From Mastigocoleus sp. MO_188.B34 (lineage in GTDB: Bacteria > Cyanobacteriota > Cyanobacteriia > Cyanobacteriales > Nostocaceae): DNA of 51,448 nucleotides. Every line of letters starts with the position of its first letter. Positions within the stretch are counted from its first letter, which is position 1. The stretch is taken from positions 1 to 51,448 of the forward strand of contig NZ_JASJDK010000035.1 in assembly GCF_030065675.1 (NCBI RefSeq), read 5' to 3'. This document shows positions 36,838-45,510 of this stretch, piece after piece. A program made the position numbers and the translations under genes. The notes below the pieces were generated by a model that worked only from the letters and a program-made list of their open reading frames with translations, ran no database searches and had not been told where the DNA came from.

Positions 36838-36871
36838 TTTTTAGCTAATACCTCGAAATATTAGCTAAAAT
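36838..36871. terminator. Strong hairpin inside the cassette
   Basis: ATTTTAGCTAATA (36838-36850) and TATTAGCTAAAAT (36859-36871) form a perfect 13-bp stem with an 8-base loop, about 100 bases after the DUF1822 stop. It lies in the 276-base gap before the CHAT-CHASE2 gene, so it may attenuate read-through or mark a new transcript start. Confidence 0.5.
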
Positions 36872-37013
36872 TATTATTTGTGTTTCAATAATTATTTTGT
36901 AAAAGCAAGTTGTAAAATACTAATGCATATTAAATATAAAATTAACATATCTAGTTGAAAAACAAAAGATAAAAGCAAATTTTTTTTATGATTAATTATT
37001 TTATCTGCTTCTT

Positions 37014-39659
37014 ATGAGTAGAGTAATTGTTTTAAGTTTGGGAGCGGGAAATTTACAAGATGGTTTTCCTGTTGTAACTTTACAACTTGGAGAATCAAAT
37101 AATGCTTATAGGATGAAATTTACTGGTAGCCTACCACCAGCACCAGAAATTGCTCAAATCTATCGCAATTGGCAATCTTTGTATTCAGCTTTTTATCAAC
37201 CTCTAGCGTTATATCGTAATACTGAGGATATCGACGAAACAGATGATACTTGGGAAATAGAAGAAGGTTACATAACTAATATTTCCGAAGTAGATATTGT
37301 TTCTCTATGTAATCAAATTTCACAAAGTATAAATGCTTGGTTTGATTCAATAGAATTTCGTAATATTGATCGACAATTACGCACACATTTAGAACCATCC
37401 GAAGAAATTCGCTTCATCATTGAAACAGATGATATTTTATTGCGAAGACTTCCTTGGCATCTTTGGAAATTTTTTGACGACTATCCCAAAGCAGAAGTTG
37501 CCATAAGTTCTTATGACTATCAAAAGCAAAAAAATATTCTCGAGTATTCCTATAGAGAGGATGTAAGAATTTTAGCCATTTTTGGTAGCAGCGAAGGGAT
37601 TGATATTAGTCAAGACAGACTTTTCTTAGAACAGTTACCCGCTTGTCGAGCAAAATATGATGCTGTCGCGTCACCTTGCACTAATGACGCCCCTGCGTCA
37701 CGTTGCACTATCGAATTTTTGGTAGAACCAAAGTTGAGCCAATTAGATGAAAAGCTCTGGCAAAAAGGTTGGGATATTATTTTCTTTGCTGGTCATAGTG
37801 GCACTCAAGAGCAAGGATTTATACATATAAATAATAAAGATATTATTACTATCGATAAGTTAAAGAATGCTTTCAAGCAAGCCATCGGTCGAGGGTTAAA
37901 ATTAGCAATTTTTAATTCTTGTGATGGTCTAGGTTTAGCAAAAGCATTAATCGAATTACATATTCCACAAGTTATTGTCATGCGCGAGCCTGTCCCAGAT
38001 AAGGTAGCGCAAGAATTTTTAAAGTATTTTTTGGCTTCATTCTCACACGGAGAATCTTTATATACAGCAGTACGTTACGCACGAGAAAGGTTACAAGTTC
38101 TCGAAAAAGATTACCTTTGTGCGACTTGGTTACCAGTAATTTGTCAAAACCCAGCCGAAGCACCTATTATTTGGTCTGCAAATGGTATTCACACTGAAGG
38201 CGAACAAGATAAAATATTTTCACCTTCAAGCAATATATTGATTTCAAATTCTAATTACACAAATCAATCTAAGATTTCTATACCCAAAACTAAAATAAAT
38301 CAAACTAAAAGAAATTCCAGTCACAACCGCAAACAAAAATTTCCATCAATAAAATTTAATAAAAAACACTTAATAAAACAACTTCGGTTATTTGGTCAGG
38401 GCAAAGATGCTTTGAAGGCTTTACTAGTAGTAAGTATATTTTTAGTCACTCTATTAATGAGTATTCGCTACTTGGGAATTATACAACCTTGGGAATTAAA
38501 TGCTTATGACCATTTAATGCAATTGCGACCATACGAACAGCCAGATAGACGTTTGTTGATAGTTACGGTGGGCGAGTCAGATGTCAAGTATCAGATAGAA
38601 CAAGGAATGGATATGCGATGGTCTTTATCAGACCAGGCATTATCTAAGGTTTTGGAAAAGTTAGAACAGTATAAGCCAATATCTATTGGTTTAAATATTT
38701 ACCGAGAGCTTCCAGCCGATCCAAACTATCCCAATCTAGTCAATCGGTTGAATCAGGGTAAAGGTTTAATTGCCATATGTAAAGTTTCTGCCCCTGCTGA
38801 CGGCGAACCTGATGGTGTATCTCCTCCACCAGAAGTTCCCAAAGAACGTCACAGTTTTAGTGATTTTGTAATAGATACGGATGGGGTTCTCCGTCGTCAA
38901 CTTTTATTTATGAACCCTCCTTTAAATTCTCCTTGTATAACGGAGTATGCTTTTAGTTACCTCATGGCAAGAGAGTATCTAACATCACAAGGCTATCCCC
39001 AACCTAAATTTAACGACCAAGGTAACTTGCAAATTGATAAACTTATATTCAACCGTTTAAAACCCCATAGTAGTGGTTATCAGGGAGTGGATGCAGCTGG
39101 CAATCAAATATTAATAAATTATCGTTCTCTACCTTCTTTTAAAGATATTGCGACTCAAATCAGTCTCAAAGACATTCTTAACGACAAAATTAATCCTAAC
39201 TCTATTAAGGACTTAAAAAACCGTATTGTTCTGATTGGTGTTACCGCTCCTAGCGTTACTCAATTCTGGCAAACCCCTTACATTTCTAAGGGAGTTTATA
39301 AAGAACTTGAGATATCTGATGTAATTGTACAAGCCCACATGATCAGTCAGATTATCAGCGCAGTTGAAGACAACAGACCTTTAATATGGTGGTGGTCTGG
39401 GTGGCTTGAAGCTCTGTGGATATGGTTTTGGTCTTTGCTAGGAGGAATTATTGCTCTTACTATTTGGCAACCAATTACCCTACTATTCGCTACCGCAACA
39501 ACTTTGTTATTACTTTTTAGTACATGCTTTGGTATATTGATATATGCTGGATGGATTCCTCTTGTACCTCCAGCATTGGGGTTGATATGCTGTGCATTTC
39601 TTCTCAAAGTTTTATTAAGCGATCGCTTTATTCCAATCCAGAAATCTATTGATACTTGA
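37014..39659 (+). CDS. CHAT protease fused to CHASE2 membrane sensor
   Basis: The 881-residue protein has a cytoplasmic CHAT (caspase-like) domain (about 120-390). The predicted catalytic dyad is intact: His261 in FFAGHSG and Cys303 in IFNSCDG, followed by PVPDKVAQEFLKYFL and GESLYTAVRYARERL. A basic linker (about 395-455), then one membrane helix (about 467-486), the CHASE2 extracytoplasmic sensor domain (about 488-790; YDHLMQLRPYEQPDRRLLIVTVGESDVKY) and C-terminal membrane helices (about 795-870). This is a membrane receptor with an internal protease rather than a kinase. An in-frame 27-base duplication sits before the catalytic His. It abuts the DUF928 gene by 2 bases, so they are co-transcribed. 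Confidence 0.93.
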   Translation: MSRVIVLSLGAGNLQDGFPVVTLQLGESNNAYRMKFTGSLPPAPEIAQIYRNWQSLYSAFYQPLALYRNTEDIDETDDTWEIEEGYITNISEVDIVSLCNQISQSINAWFDSIEFRNIDRQLRTHLEPSEEIRFIIETDDILLRRLPWHLWKFFDDYPKAEVAISSYDYQKQKNILEYSYREDVRILAIFGSSEGIDISQDRLFLEQLPACRAKYDAVASPCTNDAPASRCTIEFLVEPKLSQLDEKLWQKGWDIIFFAGHSGTQEQGFIHINNKDIITIDKLKNAFKQAIGRGLKLAIFNSCDGLGLAKALIELHIPQVIVMREPVPDKVAQEFLKYFLASFSHGESLYTAVRYARERLQVLEKDYLCATWLPVICQNPAEAPIIWSANGIHTEGEQDKIFSPSSNILISNSNYTNQSKISIPKTKINQTKRNSSHNRKQKFPSIKFNKKHLIKQLRLFGQGKDALKALLVVSIFLVTLLMSIRYLGIIQPWELNAYDHLMQLRPYEQPDRRLLIVTVGESDVKYQIEQGMDMRWSLSDQALSKVLEKLEQYKPISIGLNIYRELPADPNYPNLVNRLNQGKGLIAICKVSAPADGEPDGVSPPPEVPKERHSFSDFVIDTDGVLRRQLLFMNPPLNSPCITEYAFSYLMAREYLTSQGYPQPKFNDQGNLQIDKLIFNRLKPHSSGYQGVDAAGNQILINYRSLPSFKDIATQISLKDILNDKINPNSIKDLKNRIVLIGVTAPSVTQFWQTPYISKGVYKELEISDVIVQAHMISQIISAVEDNRPLIWWWSGWLEALWIWFWSLLGGIIALTIWQPITLLFATATTLLLLFSTCFGILIYAGWIPLVPPALGLICCAFLLKVLLSDRFIPIQKSIDT

Positions 39660-39661
39660 TA

Positions 39662-40588
39662 ATGGCCGAGATTAATTTATTCCAAATTATAATCAAACAG
39701 TTTTATATTATTTCTTTGCCAGTTGCACTATTTGGAAATTTAGAACTATCTTGGGCTGGAATGTTAGATACTGATATTTCCCAAGAAAATATGCCTGTTA
39801 TCGATCAAATATTTAACCTTCACCTTCAAGTATCTAAACAAATATCCAAGGTAAATTCGCCCGACAAGTCCCTCGATAGACCGATTTCTCTACCACAAAT
39901 TAAAACACAAAAATATTTATTAGCCCAACAAGTACCCGACAATATAGGTGCTCCCACAGGTCGCCGTAAGGGAGGAGCAACTAGAGATCCAAAGCAATGT
40001 TCAAGTTTAGAAAAACCTATAACTGCTTTGGTTCCTGGAGGGAAAAGTGGCGAGAAAAATAAATCATTTTTTGCATCAACAATTGATCAGTACCTAAATG
40101 TTTGGTTGTTCGTTCCTCAATTAACGACTCCCATGAAGTTTGGAGAATTTGTATTGCAGGATGACAGTGGAAACGATATTTTGAGGAAAAGAATGTCACT
40201 TCCCCAAAAGGCTGGTGTTATAGGTATTAGCATTTCCCAAAATCCCCAATACGCTCTCAAAGAAAATCATAAATATCAATGGTATTTTCAAGTTTATTGT
40301 GGGGATCCAAAAACTCCCCGAGAGTATGCTTATGTTGATGCGTGGTTACAAAGAGTCGCAATAACTCCAAATCTGCAAAAGCAATTACGAACGACTAAAC
40401 AAGGTAAATACACTGTTTATAGCAAAAATCATCTTTGGTACGATGCTGTTACCGATTTAGCAAAACTTCGCGCTCGCAATCCAAATTCACAGCAACTCGC
40501 TCGAGATTGGGCTAACTTACTCAAAATTTTTAATCTGGAAGAATTTGTTGATGTACCTATTATTGACAATTATGTTTTGTCAGAGTGA
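39662..40588 (+). CDS. DUF928 family protein, probably exported
   Basis: The 308-residue protein matches the cyanobacterial DUF928 family. It has an N-terminal hydrophobic segment (about 4-27, FQIIIKQFYIISLPVALFG) like a signal or anchor, a linker and a conserved core containing GAPTGRRKGGATR, ALVPGG, WLFVPQL and YQWYFQVYCGDP. It begins two bases after the CHAT-CHASE2 stop (ATG 39662; TTG 39656 overlaps the stop codon), so translation is coupled. An extracytoplasmic location would let it interact with the CHASE2 sensor domain. It might be a ligand-binding or co-sensor protein, but no function is established. Confidence 0.85.
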   Translation: MAEINLFQIIIKQFYIISLPVALFGNLELSWAGMLDTDISQENMPVIDQIFNLHLQVSKQISKVNSPDKSLDRPISLPQIKTQKYLLAQQVPDNIGAPTGRRKGGATRDPKQCSSLEKPITALVPGGKSGEKNKSFFASTIDQYLNVWLFVPQLTTPMKFGEFVLQDDSGNDILRKRMSLPQKAGVIGISISQNPQYALKENHKYQWYFQVYCGDPKTPREYAYVDAWLQRVAITPNLQKQLRTTKQGKYTVYSKNHLWYDAVTDLAKLRARNPNSQQLARDWANLLKIFNLEEFVDVPIIDNYVLSE

Positions 40589-40625
40589 TTGGTAATGGGT
40601 AATGGGTAATTGGTAATTGGTAATA
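40589..40625. repeat. GGTAATG/GGTAATT heptamer repeat
   Basis: Five heptamers follow the DUF928 gene and lie 16 bases short of the convergent SufR-like gene end. A typical cyanobacterial short tandem repeat. Confidence 0.85.
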
Positions 40626-40640
40626 GATTTGAGCTAGAAT

Positions 40641-41294
40641 CTATTGTTTTACAATTCTGTAAGCACAGCGACGCGCACCAGCAACAATATGCTCGGTTCG
40701 CTTGATCGCATATTCTTCTCCTAAAGCTGCTTGAAAAACTTCCTGCTCCTTCATACACAGACCGACACAAGCAGTTGCAGCAGCACAAATCGGACAATGA
40801 TTCTCAATCAACAAAAACGACCCATCTTCTTGAGGTTGAACTAGAGCCATATAGCCCTCTTGAGTACGAATTTCTGCTAAAGCTTCTAATCTTTCTCCTA
40901 GGGTATCTAATCCTGCTAAGTATTCTTGATAATTATCTGTTTGCTGTCGTGCTTTAATTTCTAAAAGTCGATCTAAACCAGCTTTTCCAAACGCTTCTGT
41001 GACGGAGTTAATTAGACTCAATGTTAATTCGGCGTATCCATCAGGAAAAAAGCGATTTGCAGCAGCAGTTAATTGCCAAAGTTTTGCAGGACGCCCCATC
41101 GCCCTAGATTCTTCTTTGTAAGTAACTAACTTTTCATCTTGCAGAGCGTACAAATGTTGACGTACAGCCATCGCCGAAACATTTAAACGAGAAGCTAACT
41201 CCTGCGAATCCATCTCTCCTTCTTGTTTAAGCAAGTTAATAATTGCACGTCTAGTCCGGACTGCAGTCGATTTTTTGTTGTTTTTTTTTGCCAT
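40641..41294 (-). CDS. SufR-like iron-sulphur transcription regulator
   Basis: The 217-residue protein has an N-terminal winged helix (about 14-70; SQELASRLNVSAMAVRQHLYALQDEKLV, RAMGRPAKLW) and a C-terminal Cys cluster: Cys167, 170, 176, 180 and 210 in ENHCPIC, CVGLC and ARRC. This is the SufR pattern in which an Fe-S cluster controls DNA binding; SufR represses sufBCDS in cyanobacteria. No suf gene is in the window, so this may be a paralogue controlling the divergent rubredoxin/MBL gene. ATG 41294 is preceded by an AACAC/GTGTT dyad (41297-41317) that could be an operator, though the site is not the known SufR consensus. Confidence 0.8.
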   Translation of the reverse strand: MAKKNNKKSTAVRTRRAIINLLKQEGEMDSQELASRLNVSAMAVRQHLYALQDEKLVTYKEESRAMGRPAKLWQLTAAANRFFPDGYAELTLSLINSVTEAFGKAGLDRLLEIKARQQTDNYQEYLAGLDTLGERLEALAEIRTQEGYMALVQPQEDGSFLLIENHCPICAAATACVGLCMKEQEVFQAALGEEYAIKRTEHIVAGARRCAYRIVKQ

Positions 41295-41487
41295 GTAACA
41301 CTCGTCATTAATGTGTTTTACATCAAGAAAAATGCACTTGTGGGTTTATCCACACCGATAAAAGTTTGAATACAGATTTTTTATAGATATATATACAAAA
41401 TAAAGAAAAATCTTTACAAAGTCAATTGAGTTGTGTAGGCTAGTTTATAAAGAAAAAAGTTTAGAAAGTTATTGCGAGTAACTGGAT
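41295..41487. promoter_or_regulatory. Divergent promoter region of the sufR-like gene
   Basis: AACAC (41297-41301) and GTGTT (41313-41317) form an 11-base-spaced dyad just upstream of the SufR-like start. A CAATTGAGTTG element lies near 41424, vaguely similar to the inverted CAAC/GTTG SufR site but not a good match. The region is AT-rich, with a TATATATA run near 41387. Confidence 0.3.
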
Positions 41488-41625
41488 ATGAATTTTCATC
41501 GATTTGAACATATTAACCAGTCATGTAAGAACCTGGATGTGACTCGTCAGTTTTATCAGACTCTATTCCCTGAATGTTATGTACGAGCTGAGGGTGAAGA
41601 AGATGGCTGGAAGTTGATGCAATAG
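41488..41625 (+). pseudogene. Truncated VOC/glyoxalase-like gene fragment
   Basis: ATG to TAG encodes 45 residues: NFHRFEHINQSCKNLDVTRQFYQTLFPECYVR, then EEDGWKLMQ. This is the characteristic first beta-alpha-beta of vicinal-oxygen-chelate enzymes (HINQSCxNLDxTxxFYxxLFP), which normally run about 120-140 residues. Here it ends at about 40 residues and no continuation appears in any frame before the next gene at 41732, so it is a remnant of a deletion. It sits between the SufR-like gene and the rubredoxin/MBL gene. Confidence 0.8.
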
Positions 41626-41731
41626 GAGCAATTCCCAATTCTTAGTCATTAAAAATTTGTAATCAATTTATTAATGACAAAAGTTCACAAAATCTAAAAT
41701 TTTAATAAATATATATAGAGGAATTCGAACT

Positions 41732-42475
41732 ATGTCTGTAGAAGGTCAAGTATTGACTACAAATGTAAACGACCGACAATGGGTTTGTACCATTTGTGGT
41801 TATAACATGGTTGGTGAAATGCCCGATGTGTGCCCGTTTTGTGGAGCGCGCCATGACATATTTGTTACTTGGAATAAAGCAGAACAGACCTATCGAGTAA
41901 CACCAAACAAAGTAAATGATTACGTCACACAATTGATTTCTGTACCTCGTCTAGGAATTGAGCATGCTGCTTATCGTATTGAAACAGATGATGGTGCAGC
42001 AGTATGGATTGATTGTCCATCAGCATTCAATCGAGACTTAGAACCAGTAGAAACTATTTACTTCACTCATAAGGATTTTATGGGTGCATCCAACCAATAT
42101 CGACAATTATGGGGTGCTAAGGTTTATCTGCATATTAACGATAGCGAACATCCCCTTGTCCAGCAATTTCCTGTTGACAATAAGATTTACGGTGACTTTA
42201 GCGAACATGGAATTGAAGGGTTTTACATTGGTGGTCATACTCCGGGCTTCATGATATACGTCTATCAAAAGGTTTTGTTTATTTGTGATTATGTATTTCC
42301 TCCGGGTTCAAACATGCAATTCAACCCCTTTGGACCAAAAGATAAAACCCGTAAACGCGCATCAAGAATACTAGATATTGTTTCTGAGAAATCCCTTGAA
42401 ACCGTATGTGGCTACAATTTTGTTACTGATTTCGATAGCTGGTACAAAGATTTTAAGCACCTACTCCATGGTTAA
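41732..42475 (+). CDS. Rubredoxin-like domain fused to MBL-fold domain
   Basis: The 247-residue protein has an N-terminal rubredoxin-type domain (about 15-45; CTICGY and CPFCGA, four Cys ligands for iron) and a metallo-beta-lactamase-like domain. The usual metal motif HxHxDH is replaced by FTHKDFMGASNQ, while GGHTPG and FICDYVFPPG remain. With metal ligands partly lost, it may be a non-hydrolytic electron carrier or sensor rather than a flavodiiron enzyme. AGAGGA precedes ATG. Its divergent placement from the SufR-like regulator suggests iron- or redox-controlled expression. Confidence 0.8.
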   Translation: MSVEGQVLTTNVNDRQWVCTICGYNMVGEMPDVCPFCGARHDIFVTWNKAEQTYRVTPNKVNDYVTQLISVPRLGIEHAAYRIETDDGAAVWIDCPSAFNRDLEPVETIYFTHKDFMGASNQYRQLWGAKVYLHINDSEHPLVQQFPVDNKIYGDFSEHGIEGFYIGGHTPGFMIYVYQKVLFICDYVFPPGSNMQFNPFGPKDKTRKRASRILDIVSEKSLETVCGYNFVTDFDSWYKDFKHLLHG

Positions 42476-42610
42476 TTAATACTTTGTGTATCAATTTTTG
42501 TATATAAATTGATGCAGGTGTGTTAGGCGCACAACCAATTACAGATTATTTTAAGTTACCTCATTAGCGCCATAACCCACCATTAATAAAATAGGTCGAG
42601 GTCAGTGAGA

Positions 42611-43324
42611 ATGAATCAACAGAAAATTGCGATTGTTACAGCTGCGAGTAGATCTATAGGTGCAGGATGTGCGCGAGAACTAGCAGCAAGAGGTTACAAA
42701 GTTTCTCTAATGGCGCGTGGTAGAAATATTTTTGATTTAGCTTCAGAGTTGGATGGGATTGCAATTCAAGGCTCAATTACAAAATTCCAAGACTTGCAAC
42801 AATTAGTAGAGACAACCTTGGCTAATTATGGACGCATAGATGCAGTAGTAAATAGTTTTGGCGATCCACCCCGACCGGATTTACTTTCTATCTCCGATGA
42901 AATGTGGTTAGAAAATTTTGAAATGCTCTTTCTGAGTGTTGTTAGGATGGCGAGATTAGTTACAGAAACAATGCAAAAATCAGGAGGTGGCGTAATAGTT
43001 AATATTTCAGCCTGTGATTCCCAGGAACCATCTTTAGGAACGCCTTTCAGTGGAACCATCCGCGCTGCAATGGAAGGATTTACAAAACTTTATGCTAAGC
43101 GTTACAAATCAGATAAAATTCGGATGATTTCGATCGCACCTTTTTTTGTTGCAGATTCAATGGAAGAATTGGAAGGATGGGACGTACCGAACGATTTGAT
43201 ATTTGGTCGTCCTGCTACCTATGCTGAGTTTGCCAAAACAGTCGCTTTTCTGGTTTCTGATGATGCTAAGTTTATTACTGGTACGACCCTAAAAGTTGAT
43301 GAGGGACGTTCTGCAACAATTTAA
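42611..43324 (+). CDS. SDR-family oxidoreductase with altered catalytic motif
   Basis: The 237-residue Rossmann protein has the NAD(P) loop VTAASRSIGAG (about 8-18), the VVNSFG (normally NNAG) segment and VNISACDS with the catalytic Ser. The expected YxxxK motif reads SGTIRAAMEGF: Ser in place of Tyr and Arg in place of Lys. It may be a non-catalytic or altered-specificity SDR. Start ATG 42611 is preferred over GTG 42605. It follows the rubredoxin/MBL gene by about 135 bases, so co-transcription is possible. Confidence 0.85.
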   Translation: MNQQKIAIVTAASRSIGAGCARELAARGYKVSLMARGRNIFDLASELDGIAIQGSITKFQDLQQLVETTLANYGRIDAVVNSFGDPPRPDLLSISDEMWLENFEMLFLSVVRMARLVTETMQKSGGGVIVNISACDSQEPSLGTPFSGTIRAAMEGFTKLYAKRYKSDKIRMISIAPFFVADSMEELEGWDVPNDLIFGRPATYAEFAKTVAFLVSDDAKFITGTTLKVDEGRSATI

Positions 43325-43463
43325 TACTTTTCCTAAATTCAAGTTGATATGGCACTACGCTCAAGTCATTGACGTAAGTCTTCTCTTCAGAGTAACTAAA
43401 AAATAAGAAATTCTCTCGCGCCCATAACATAGACATAACCTAAAATAATTTTACTTTTGATTA

Positions 43464-44498
43464 ATGACAAATTTCCAAGATTACGATCCCAGCGACATCG
43501 GTCAAGTGAATGGTAATATTTTTGGCTTACCTTTTGATTATGAGTCTGCAAAATTAATTATTTTTCCCGTACCTTGGGAGGTTACAGTTTCCTATGGTGC
43601 AGGAACTTCTAATGCTCCACAACGAATTTTGGATGCTTCACCACAATTGGATCTATTCGATTTTGATCGCCCTGATGGATGGAAGCAGGGAATTTTTATG
43701 GTAGACATTCCCCAAGATATTGTAGATAAAAATAAATATTACCGAAACCAAGCAGCAAAAATTATTGAACGATTAGAACAAGGTCAACCCTTGACTATTG
43801 AACCAGATTTAACCCCCGTACTTGCAGAAATTAATCAAGCGAGTGAAGAGGTCAATCAATGGTTATATCAACAATGTCAACAAGCTATAAGTGATGGGAA
43901 GCGAGTTGCAGTTATTGGTGGAGACCATAGTTCCCCGTTGGGATATTTGCAAGCATTAGCAACTAATTATCATGATTACGGTATCTTACACATTGATGCT
44001 CATGCAGATTTACGGGATGCTTACGAAGGATTTAAATTTTCCCATGCATCAATTATGTTCAATGCGGTGAAAATACCGCAGATATCAAAACTAGTGCAGG
44101 TGGGATTGCGGGATATTTGCCATGATGAAGTGGAAATGATTGAGCAATCTAACGGGAGAATAATTGCTTTCTACGATCCAAAAATCAAACAAAGGCTTTA
44201 CTCTGGAAGCAGTTGGATTGAACTATGTCGAGAAATTGTTAGTCATTTACCAGAATATGTTTATATTAGCTTTGATGTGGATGGTTTAGATCCAAAACTG
44301 TGTCCAAATACCGGTACTCCGGTTCCTTCTGGATTGGAGTTAGAGCAAACTTTTTGTTTATTTCGGGAATTGGTAAATAGCGGAAAAAAAATTATTGGGT
44401 TTGATGTTTGCGAAGTTGGTGACGCACAATGGGATGGGAATGTGGGAGCGCGGATAGTTTATAAGTTAGCGAATTTGATGGATTTATCGCAGGAGTAA
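43464..44498 (+). CDS. Ureohydrolase (arginase/agmatinase/guanidinase family)
   Basis: The 344-residue protein has all metal-binding motifs of the ureohydrolases: GGDHS (152-156), DAHADLRD (178-185) and SFDVDGLDP (about 270-278), binding two metal ions that activate water. These enzymes remove urea from agmatine, arginine, guanidine or related compounds. Cyanobacterial members include both agmatinase and the Ni-dependent guanidine hydrolase; the length and absence of HypA/HypB-like accessory genes nearby favour an agmatinase-like substrate, but I cannot decide. It is preceded by a 139-base gap after the SDR gene. A GGAGTCA short repeat starts just before its stop. Confidence 0.9.
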   Translation: MTNFQDYDPSDIGQVNGNIFGLPFDYESAKLIIFPVPWEVTVSYGAGTSNAPQRILDASPQLDLFDFDRPDGWKQGIFMVDIPQDIVDKNKYYRNQAAKIIERLEQGQPLTIEPDLTPVLAEINQASEEVNQWLYQQCQQAISDGKRVAVIGGDHSSPLGYLQALATNYHDYGILHIDAHADLRDAYEGFKFSHASIMFNAVKIPQISKLVQVGLRDICHDEVEMIEQSNGRIIAFYDPKIKQRLYSGSSWIELCREIVSHLPEYVYISFDVDGLDPKLCPNTGTPVPSGLELEQTFCLFRELVNSGKKIIGFDVCEVGDAQWDGNVGARIVYKLANLMDLSQE

Positions 44499-44529
44499 GG
44501 AGTCAGGAGTCAGGAGTCAGGAGTTAGGA
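44491..44529. repeat. GGAGTCA heptamer repeat
   Basis: Five heptamers (GGAGTAA, GGAGTCA three times, GGAGTTA) overlap the ureohydrolase stop codon and continue into the gap. Confidence 0.85.
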
Positions 44530-44763
44530 ATAATATCATGTCTGGATAATCAGTTATGATAAGAGAAGCACTTTGCAATATTCCTGGCTGCAAATATTAC
44601 TCCATCCGGTTAAACTTCAGCTACGACGATTAGATTTCAATTTTAGGGTAGACCACAATCTGTTTCAGTGCGTCCGTTGCAACGCGATTGTTAGGCTAAA
44701 ACAAACTGAACTTTCCAGTTTGATATGAGAATAAAATATGTTGACACAACAATAGATTCCTAC

Positions 44764-45402
44764 TTAACGCCTACTCTTTGGCTTATTTTTTTGAGAGGAT
44801 GAAAGCTTTAGCTCTTCAGCCAAAGGCGTTATAACTCTTTCATCAATTTCAATCGGTAGTTTATAAAGCAAAAAATCATACTGTTTTTCCCATTCCTGGG
44901 ATAAAGTATCATCTCCTTTTTGGATCAAAGGCATTAATGTTTCATCAATTCTCTTGATAAGATTTTCTTCAAAGAAATACAACAGCTGATTGTATAGGTC
45001 GTTTGATACTAAACGCGCAGCCTTACTAATCTCAAGTCTAATATTACTAAATAAGTCCCATGATTTCACGTCATAATTTTCTACTGCGGCTATATATTTC
45101 TCTGAGTTCGAGTGAACTTTATAGTAACAAACTGCAAGAGCTAGAAGTTGCAGTTCCCATAGTGACTTAGAAATGTTCTCCAAAAGATTTATTTGTGCAT
45201 CAACTATATTGGCTGATCGTTTTAAGTCTGCCTCATACTCCATTTTTGCTCGGAGCTTCCTTGCATCAATTCCCTTGAGAACATGAGGAATAAAAAGACC
45301 ACTTACTCCCGCTGTAAGTATTAAAAAGATTACTCTATCCAGGAAATTTTGATTTAGTAATAAAGTCTTTAGGGTATCTAAAAATTCCTGGCTAAATTTC
45401 AT
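44764..45402 (-). CDS. Membrane-anchored helical protein, unknown function
   Basis: The 212-residue protein has one transmembrane segment near the N terminus (about 22-43, VIFLILTAGVSGLFIPHVLKG) followed by a long helical cytoplasmic part (KLRAKMEYEADLKRSANIVDAQINLLENISKSLWELQLLAL, then LFSNIRLEISKAARLV). It resembles small accessory proteins of unknown role. The start ATG 45402 is preferred; TTG 45408 is in frame. No homologue is recognised. Confidence 0.65.
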   Translation of the reverse strand: MKFSQEFLDTLKTLLLNQNFLDRVIFLILTAGVSGLFIPHVLKGIDARKLRAKMEYEADLKRSANIVDAQINLLENISKSLWELQLLALAVCYYKVHSNSEKYIAAVENYDVKSWDLFSNIRLEISKAARLVSNDLYNQLLYFFEENLIKRIDETLMPLIQKGDDTLSQEWEKQYDFLLYKLPIEIDERVITPLAEELKLSSSQKNKPKSRR

Positions 45403-45510
45403 AAGCAAGTTCCAAGCTGGAAATCTTAATATAAGGATATCGAGTTCATTGGGGATAAAACTATTTTACGGAAGATCTCAAGCAAGACTTCAAGAGTTTT
45501 GACGATCATT

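Noticed and set aside
41410-41440. SufR-type operator CAAC/GTTG near the SufR-like gene
   Set aside because: Only a weak CAA-N5-TTG match is visible; not enough to call a site.
44500-44763. Possible small gene after the ureohydrolase
   Set aside because: Only short repeats and AT-rich DNA; no frame with protein-like composition.
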